Source: Linnemannia schmuckeri
Lineage: Eukaryota > Mortierellomycota > Mortierellomycetes > Mortierellales > Mortierellaceae
Assembly (NCBI GenBank): GCA_029449235.1
Contig: JANATG010000021.1
Coordinates: 537,501-601,500 of the forward strand
Length of the DNA: 64,000 bases
Direction: 5' to 3'
Part shown: one piece after another, positions 57,501-64,000 of the stretch
How the letters are laid out: the number at the start of each line of letters is the position of its first letter
Position numbering within the stretch: position 1 is the first letter of the stretch
Program-made: the position numbers and the translations under genes
The notes under the pieces: generated by a model
Databases searched by the model: none
Told to the model about the DNA's origin: nothing
The model's input: the letters and a program-made list of their open reading frames with translations, nothing else

Positions 57501-59657
57501 AGTTCGCTAACTGCATTTTTCAACTATAACCGCGACCATCCTAACGAACCCGCATCATTGTATCACGATTTCCCACGGACACACGTTTACCTCAAGAGGG
57601 ATAAGCGATGGAAGGTCAGAGAGAGAGGGTGTACAGTCGGCCGCCTCTATTATGTGCATGCTACCGCCGGCGAGCTGTTTTATTTACGGCTGTTGCTGAT
57701 CTCAGTAAAAAGTCCCAAATCATTTGAGGACTTGAGGACAGTCGAAAACGTCGTTCACCCCACATTCAAGAATGCCTGCGATGCTCTTGGCCTTCTTAAA
57801 GACGATCAAGAGTGGGAGACCTCTCTTCGGGATGCCGCTGTCAGTCAGACGGGATACCAGCTTCGCATTACGTTTGCCGAGATCCTTGCCTTTTGCAACC
57901 CCCGGGATCCTGCTCGACTGTGGAACACCTTTCGCGATGTACTGTCCGATGATCTCCATCCAAAGCATCGTGATGCTACCAGTGACGCACAGCGAGAAGA
58001 ATTTGCAGACAGGCGTGCCAACGCTGCTTTGATCCACCTACAAATTCTTTTGAGGCATCTCAACAAGACCCTCGATGACTACCAAGGCATGCCCAAGCCA
58101 GTCATATTGGAGGAGCATGATCCTAACGCGAACGCATTTATTGCAGATGAGTTGAACTACTCTTTGCCAAGTGCGGAGGAGCTTGCCATGATGGAACGCT
58201 CCCTTAATGCGGATCAGAGGAGTGCATACGACCGAATCAAGCACTCCTATGAGACGGGCTCTTCCGAGGCATACTTCATCGATGGTCCCGCAGGTACAGG
58301 GAAGACCTTCCTCTATTCCCTTATCCTGTCCATGGTCCGGTCATATCGCCATATCGCTCTTGCCGTTGCTGGATCTGGAATCGCCGCATTGCTTCTACAG
58401 GGCGGGAGAACTGCCCATTCGCGTTTCAAGATCCCTGTCCCTACGCACGAGGATAGTGTTTGCTCGGTCAATCACAGGTCACCAACTGCCCATCTCCTCA
58501 TCCCGGCCAAGATCATTGTCTGGGATGAAGCACCTATGACTCATCGACATGTTTTTGAGGCTGTAGATCGCACACTCAAAGACCTGATGAAGACTGTGGA
58601 TCCTGAGAACGAACACCGTCCCTTTGGAGGAAAGCTCATGGTCTTTGGTGGTGACTTTAGACAGATTCCTCCAGTCATCAAGCAAGGACGCAGAGAAGAA
58701 ACCATTGGAGCCTGCCTTAAACGGTCTTCACTTTGGCCGCACATCCAACACCTTCGCCTCTCCGCCAACATGCGTCTTCTCAGGAATGCCAATGCCCCCG
58801 ATATCGAGGAACAGACCGAGTTTGCCAACTGGCTTCTTCAAGTCGGAGATGGAAGAGTTCCTGGCCCATCTCCAGACCATGGAATCTCCACCACCATCAC
58901 ACTTCCACCCCAGATGGTGATGCCAGCCAATGCCGACATAGACAGTCTCATTGCCAAGGTCTACCCAGACCTCAACCGCAATGTTGGCAATGCGCAGTAT
59001 CTCAATAAGCGTGCAGTGCTCTGTCCAACAAACGACGATGTCGATGAAGTCAACAACCGTATCATGTCAGCCATAGATGGAGAATCAAGGGAGTTTCTCT
59101 CGCAGGACTCCGTGCTCGATGACGAGGATGGTAGAGGTGACAATCTCTTTCCTGTCGAGTTTCTGCATGGACTCAAGTCTTCTTCGCTCCCTCCTCACCG
59201 CCTGAGATTGACCGTAGGCTGTCCTATCATTCTACTTCGAAATATCATGCCTCCAGAGGGCCTTTGCAATGGTACACGCCTCATATGTACATCATTCACT
59301 CGGTACATCTTGAAAGCCACTATCATTACAGGGACACATGCCGGCGCCCAAGTATCGGTTCCTCGCATTCCGATGTGTCCTTCTGACCTCGATATGCCGT
59401 TCAAGTTCCAGCGACTCCAGTTTCCAGTTCGGCCAGCTTTTGCAATGACTATCAACAAGTCCCAAGGTCAGACTTTGGACACTGTCGGCATCTATCTCAA
59501 GAAGCCAGTGTTCGCCCATGGTCAACTATATGTCGCCCTATCTCGAGTGACAAACAGGAACAATGTACATGTGTTGATTGAGGGGCAGGACGCCGATACA
59601 CGATATGACTGCACAACAAATGTCGTTTATCCGGAGATTCTTCGTGAGTTTGCCTAA
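54515..59657 (+). CDS. Helitron 2 Rep-helicase
   Basis: Exons ~54515-54809, 54915-56268 and 56431-59657, with GT-AG introns of 105 and 162 bp. The frame is continuous from a zinc knuckle (KCKTCGRLGHRRTTHADCL) and CSHCGALHWIE through the Helitron N-terminal domain. The Rep part has IEFQKRGLPHAHILFIM (HUH) and IKYLFKYIYKGHDRA. The PIF1-like helicase has IDGPAGTGKTFLYS, IIVWDEAPMTH, VFGGDFRQIPPVI, NGTRLICTSF and QLYVALSRVTN. It nicks DNA at Helitron ends and unwinds it for rolling-circle-like transposition. No in-frame ATG precedes the knuckle; the first is at 54609, inside it. The start exon is probably lost or displaced upstream of the inserted Helitron 1. Otherwise the gene looks intact. Confidence 0.85.
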
Positions 59658-59886
59658 TTGTCTGTTACTACAGTGTTTGATTTTTAAAAAAAGAAGAGCA
59701 AAAAACATTGGTTATGTTTTTTATTTTTTCTCCCTTTGTAAACGAATCTCATTGCACTTTTTATGCCCATGCCGTCTTGCTTGAGAGAGGTAACAGAGAA
59801 TAAAAGGGTAGCGATGGTGGAGGTGAAAGAACGAATAAAGATTATTGATGGCAGCACAAACTCTATTAAGACAACCCCCCCCCCCC

Positions 59887-59917
59887 CCCGCGAGCGTAGC
59901 CGCGGGTACTATTCTAG
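59887..59917 (+). other. Helitron 2 3' terminus (hairpin and CTAG)
   Basis: CCCGCGAGCGTAGCCGCGGG folds as a 6-bp stem, with CTAG at 59914-59917 and then T. Confidence 0.75.
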
Positions 59918-61113
59918 TATTTTATTAGTAGCTGTTAGTGGCAGTCCACTTCGTAAATGAGAAAGTCATTATTTTGTGCTATGACCTTGTTTGTTGATTG
60001 TGCATATTGTTGAAGATAAGGGATGTTGTTTGCTGTGTGGATTCCGATGGGGCAAAATGCCAGCAGTTGAAGGGAGGCCCCCCAAGAGATGGAAGGAACT
60101 TTCTCATTTTTTTTTGGTTGTTACATGCCTTGTGTAACATCACCTATTGACATGTCACCGAAGGAGTACTAAGGGCAAGTACAAGGCGGGCTAAAAGAGC
60201 GCACCTAGAGTTCGAGGACTTGGGCGGCTTAGAAGCGGAGGAAATGGGCAAATTTTTGTCACGTACTTCTGCAAGGGCCAATCATATGCGTTGGTTATAG
60301 TAGGAGCGTATCTACAAGATAGAAGGGGTCAACATAGACCTTTTCGAGCACTAAGGCTCTAGGAAAGTACCCTAGAAAAGCGTCTCTCGATGGTACTCAC
60401 TTAACAACTATTGTAGAAGTATAGTTTTTGCAATTGGTAATGTAGTTTTCAAAAGAAAAGAAAATAACTTCACCTCACAATAGTTAAAAGATTGGGTAGA
60501 GACGCGTGAAAATGATGCCTAAGTATCAATTGAAAATCATTGTTGTTCCATTTCATTCTTTGTTTTTTATCACATTCAAGACGTTGCTTTTGACTCCAGC
60601 TCACTTAATATAACTTTTAGTACTTACTCTAGGAAACACAGCAGTACAGTTTTCAAAGAGATTGATGTAGAATTGACCGAGAAAAGTGAAAGAGAAGGCT
60701 TTCGAGGTACACCAAAAATTCAAGTAACTACTAAATCATCACTGGCACCTTCTAATTGTGCTTTTCTTTCGTTTCTTTGAGTCTAGACGATGGCAAGGGT
60801 TATGGAAATTCGATTGGTATAGTACAAATGACGATTGAATGTGTTTTGGTGGAGAATCAATCGAATGAAATATGTGAGGAGTGAGTGTCAAAAGTTTTTC
60901 TTCATTTGCTATGTCATGCGAGCTTACTCCTTTATCATTTTGCTTGTAAACATGTGGAAGAACGACACAGATAGACAACAGACATGACAGAGGAAGATAG
61001 AAGAAAAGAAGGGAAAGAAAGAAGAAGAAAGACGAAGAAAGGGAGAAAATAAATAGAGTGAAAGAGGGCGAGAGTTGTGAGGAATGTATTTACTGTGATG
61101 CTAACTATTCTTT
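59918..61113. other. Intergenic
   Basis: AT-rich with a purine-rich stretch at about 60985-61065. No gene recognised. Confidence 0.4.
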
Positions 61114-63501
61114 CTACGTTTGCTTTTGTCGTTGCTTACTATTATCTTCTATTGCAGGGAGACAAGCTACATGATCAACCAAGCACTCAAGGCGTTGGAT
61201 GGTGTCCACGTCCACAACAGCATCGCGAGTGTAACGAAGGAGGGACTCAGTTAGAGCACGAAGGCGCTCCTTCAAGTTCCTCTGTTCGCGCTCATGCTCA
61301 GCTTTGCCTTGATCGACCTTCTCCATCTCGTTCTTTTCGTCCTCTTTGATTTCCTCCGTCACTGTGCGCATCAACGTAGCGGTGGCGGCGGCACCAAGGA
61401 TACTTGGAGCACAAAAGTGGTTATTGAACGGAAGGCGAAGTATGGGGAACTTGCGGATGGCCATGAGCATGTGTTTGCACAGACGGCGGTACCGGAGGAA
61501 GTACTCGCAGTCGCAATTTTGGATCAAATTGACAGCCAGCGATATCTCGTGGAATTGTTGGGAATTTGTTGGTGACAGAACAGTGCATCGGCCTTCAATA
61601 AAGCGAACGTGCTTCTCTATTGTCTCGTCCGACATCGCCTCGACGTCTCTACGGCGTAGAATATCGAGAATCTGACCTTTGGTCTTGCGGCCAACTTGAA
61701 TGATCGCCCCAAACTCCTCCTTCTTGAAGGCCTCGAGGACAGAAGAGGTAAGAATGTAGAGGATCCGATCCGGTCGTGCTCTGTAGTGGTTCTTGAGGTG
61801 ATTTGTCTTCAACTGGTTATGCCATGACTCCACGTAGTTGTTGGTATCCATGGCTCCGTAATAGACATCTTGACGATAGGACTTCATCCTAAGCAGACGG
61901 CGATCTTCGGTAAAGTAGTTATTCTCCATGTATTCCAACAGAAGTTTCGAATGCTCCTGGCAGAACAACCGAAAATCCACAATCATCTGTCTGGCTGTCC
62001 GGAGATCAGGCTGGTACATGATATCGTGCATGGCTTTGCGAGCTTCGGCTTGGAGATGCTGGCGCTTGACAGGGTTGTCGTGCTTGACGCGGCTCTTGAT
62101 CTGTGTATTCCAGGCTCGAGCAATGTGCCACAGACAGAGGTGGATACGGACATGATCACCGAGACCTTGCTTGATAGCCTTGTATTCAACATTGGAGTCA
62201 TCGGTGGTGATATAACGGAAGCTGATGCCTGCGTAGGCCTCAACGCTCACCAGCCATTCTTGCAGGGGCTCTGCTGTCTTGTCCTCTGTCAGCAGAAATG
62301 CAACAGGAATCCCTCGTAGAGTGTGAGGGTCTTGAACAATGATGGTGTAAAGCTCGGCCGAACCACTGCAGATTTTGTGCGTCGAATCCAACCCAACGGC
62401 GCCTCCAGATGCGCGAAGCTTCTCCAGCTGCCAAGGAGAAGAGAATCCAAGAGCAGACTTCATCATCTGTTTTCCCTTGTCGTCCGCCACGGTTTTAGTC
62501 CACCTGAAGACAAAGTTGCCAGCTTGCTCCCAGGTATTTGCCCACATAAGCAACGAGATGTGAGAATTCTCATGCTTTACAGTCAGCTTCCTCCAATAAT
62601 CATCGTGAATGTTTGAAACGTCCGAAGATGTCACAAAGTCGTCGCGTGTGAGTGTACCCTTCGAAAGGCGACTGTGTAGTTCGTCGGAATGGAGGGTAAG
62701 CTTGTCCTTGATGGCTCGTCTTCCTAGACCCAGCTTGACATAGCCAAGGATAGCCTCTTTGAGGGAATTGCTAAGGCTTAGGTGCTCGAAATCGTTTTTG
62801 TCGCCCAGAACGTGGTTAGTGTGGACACCATAGTATGTCACTCGAACACGCCTGGCAGCATTGGCAGGAGGATAGCCTGCAGCTGCCGGATGGGGGTCCT
62901 TGTACTTGTGAATATAAATACGAGAAGCGCACCCCCGGGCCTTATATGGCTTGTAGACAGCACGACGTTTAATCCCTTCTTTTTTCACTTTGAGCTCGGG
63001 TTTGCCGGCGAAGTGGCATTGCCAGGTCTCTGTGAGGACGTAGGGGCTCTTGCTCGTGGGAAGGATTTCACGATACGACTCGTTTACCCAGTGGAACAAG
63101 TGATTTACGCCGTCCATCTCGATCCAATCCCTGTAGGCTCGCTCGGAATAGTAAAAAACCTTGGGTGAGTATTCGAAAGTTTGCCCTCTCGGAGAGTAAT
63201 GATTCGACGGGACAAGAGGATACGGAATAGAATCCTCGAGCCATGGAGCGTGGCCAGCCAGGCGTGTCTTGAGTGCATTTAGAGCGACGGGTTCATGCTC
63301 GTAAACAGTTGAAAGCGTGGGTTCTTCCTTTTTGACGCTGGCCTCGGTGTCTTGTTCATTATCGTCGTCGTCAGGTACAAAGCCCGGGAGGTTCTCAAAT
63401 AGTTCGGCGGTATCTTGTTCGTCCAGAATATCATCCGTAGAGGTCTGGTTTGAGATATGAGGCAATGGGATGGTTGGTTTATTATTCATATTGGCTAACA
63501 A
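61114..63501 (-). CDS. MULE (Mutator-like) transposase
   Basis: 795 residues, single exon (an ATG a few codons downstream is an alternative start). After an acidic N-terminus, residues ~150-235 form a zinc-binding DNA-recognition region of FLYWCH/WRKY-like type (TWQCHF, ARGCASRIYI, YYGVHTNH). The MULE core shows GGAVGLDSTHKIC, YITTDDSNVEYKAI, then HLCLWHIARAWN, and TNNYVESWHNQLK. A C-terminal SWIM zinc finger, CDCEYFLRYRRLCKHM (CxC...CxH), follows. A Lys/Glu coiled-coil-like end closes it. The catalytic residues appear intact. I could not locate flanking inverted repeats, which may be outside the window or degraded. Confidence 0.85.
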   Translation of the reverse strand: MLANMNNKPTIPLPHISNQTSTDDILDEQDTAELFENLPGFVPDDDDNEQDTEASVKKEEPTLSTVYEHEPVALNALKTRLAGHAPWLEDSIPYPLVPSNHYSPRGQTFEYSPKVFYYSERAYRDWIEMDGVNHLFHWVNESYREILPTSKSPYVLTETWQCHFAGKPELKVKKEGIKRRAVYKPYKARGCASRIYIHKYKDPHPAAAGYPPANAARRVRVTYYGVHTNHVLGDKNDFEHLSLSNSLKEAILGYVKLGLGRRAIKDKLTLHSDELHSRLSKGTLTRDDFVTSSDVSNIHDDYWRKLTVKHENSHISLLMWANTWEQAGNFVFRWTKTVADDKGKQMMKSALGFSSPWQLEKLRASGGAVGLDSTHKICSGSAELYTIIVQDPHTLRGIPVAFLLTEDKTAEPLQEWLVSVEAYAGISFRYITTDDSNVEYKAIKQGLGDHVRIHLCLWHIARAWNTQIKSRVKHDNPVKRQHLQAEARKAMHDIMYQPDLRTARQMIVDFRLFCQEHSKLLLEYMENNYFTEDRRLLRMKSYRQDVYYGAMDTNNYVESWHNQLKTNHLKNHYRARPDRILYILTSSVLEAFKKEEFGAIIQVGRKTKGQILDILRRRDVEAMSDETIEKHVRFIEGRCTVLSPTNSQQFHEISLAVNLIQNCDCEYFLRYRRLCKHMLMAIRKFPILRLPFNNHFCAPSILGAAATATLMRTVTEEIKEDEKNEMEKVDQGKAEHEREQRNLKERLRALTESLLRYTRDAVVDVDTIQRLECLVDHVACLPAIEDNSKQRQKQT

Positions 63502-63882
63502 AAAAAGAATAGCAACTGAAGTGGGTTAGTTCCTGGTCAAAACGAACAAAGGGACGGGTGCTTAGAGAACAACAAAGCACTGATTATTACCTATACTACG
63601 GGCTTGCAGAAGCTAAGGAGGCTGAATGAGAGTGCGACAAGCTAGATGAGGCAACGCTGGCGGGTGAATGGAGTGTGATGGTGCACTGCTGGAGTGTTTA
63701 TGGTGGGAAGGAAGGGCGGGAGTGTGAAAAGGCGCGGAAAGTGAAGGAAAAAGGGTTAAAAGAACGCGTATCTGTTTGTTTTGATGTTCAGGCCTGGTGT
63801 TCACAATGTTTCACGGGGGAGGGCTCGCGGCAGAATTATAGGAACGTTGTCAGTTCCACAATCGGTTCTACAAAACTGGACT
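63502..63882. other. Upstream region of MULE gene
   Basis: Pyrimidine-rich on the minus strand, as expected for a promoter. No gene recognised. Confidence 0.4.
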
Positions 63883-64000
63883 CTATGCGATGCAGATGCT
63901 ATCCGTTAGTCCAGTGTCTATACAGTAAAGGAGGCCATGTATTATTGTTATCTCCTATGAAGGGTTTGTTACCTATGCGATGCAGATGCTATCCGTTAGT
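63883..64000 (+). repeat. 90-bp spaced direct repeat at window edge
   Basis: CTATGCGATGCAGATGCTAT followed by CCGTTAGT occurs at 63883-63910 and again at 63973-64000. A tandem array with a 90-bp period may continue beyond the window. Confidence 0.75.

Larger units (their letters stand above)
46522..59917 (+). mobile_element. Helitron 2 (outer), interrupted by Helitron 1
   Basis: The proposed 5' end is TCTCTCTATTAAAACAAAATC, preceded by A. The proposed 3' end is a GC hairpin (CCCGCG...CGCGGG, 59887-59906 region) with CTAG at 59914-59917 followed by T. These are the marks of Helitrons, which insert between A and T without target duplication. The 3' portion (54512-59917) carries Rep and helicase coding sequence; the 5' portion (46522-47322) would have been separated from it by insertion of Helitron 1. 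The nesting is an inference. A simple alternative is two side-by-side elements with the second 5'-truncated. Confidence 0.6.

Overview
This is eukaryotic nuclear DNA, most likely from a filamentous fungus of the Mucoromycota. A Mortierella-type fungus fits best: short GT-AG introns, F-box/leucine-rich-repeat proteins with N-S-T-L-T-T-L repeats, a Crinkler-type gene, a secreted histidine-brace (LPMO-like) protein, and 5S and 28S rRNA sequence of fungal type. The taxon is inferred from family resemblance; no search was run. The window is an accessory, transposon-rich region with few conserved housekeeping genes.

Layout. 0-3 kb: 3' part of a LINE followed by a 28S rRNA 3'-end fragment, both inside a 2.7 kb segment repeated almost identically at 38.8-41.5 kb. 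3.3-8.1 kb: an F-box/LRR gene and a multi-exon gene with a restriction-nuclease-like motif. 8.6-9.6 kb: a (GA)n tract and a purine/pyrimidine strand switch. 9.6-12.9 kb: a broken Crinkler gene (ubiquitin-like header, P-loop NTPase, nuclease-like tail). 15-18.6 kb: an ISG12/IFI27-like small membrane protein and two F-box genes, one broken. 18.9-22.2 kb: a Tc1/mariner relic and a complete pogo-like element with perfect 102-bp inverted repeats. 23.2-24.4 kb: a 28S 3' end, a spacer and a 5S gene. 24.7-26.2 kb: a Crypton-type recombinase remnant. 27.3-28.0 kb: a secreted LPMO-like gene. 30.6-36.9 kb: a complete hAT element with 695-bp inverted repeats and a second, convergent gene encoding only a BED-type finger domain. 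36.9-46 kb: three small secreted Cys-containing proteins (RNase T1-like without catalytic histidines, a 10-Cys protein, a CBM14-like chitin binder), mixed with a SINE-LINE composite, 28S fragments and minisatellites. 46.5-59.9 kb: two large Helitrons that appear nested. 61.1-63.5 kb: a MULE transposase.

No operons are expected or seen. The genes are mainly transposon machinery plus effector- or surface-type proteins. Three observations stand out. The hAT element carries a transposase-derived finger-only gene. Small 28S rRNA fragments with the same 5' boundary are scattered through the window, and one marks a duplication breakpoint. The predicted RNase-like secreted protein has kept the fold signature but lost both catalytic histidines.
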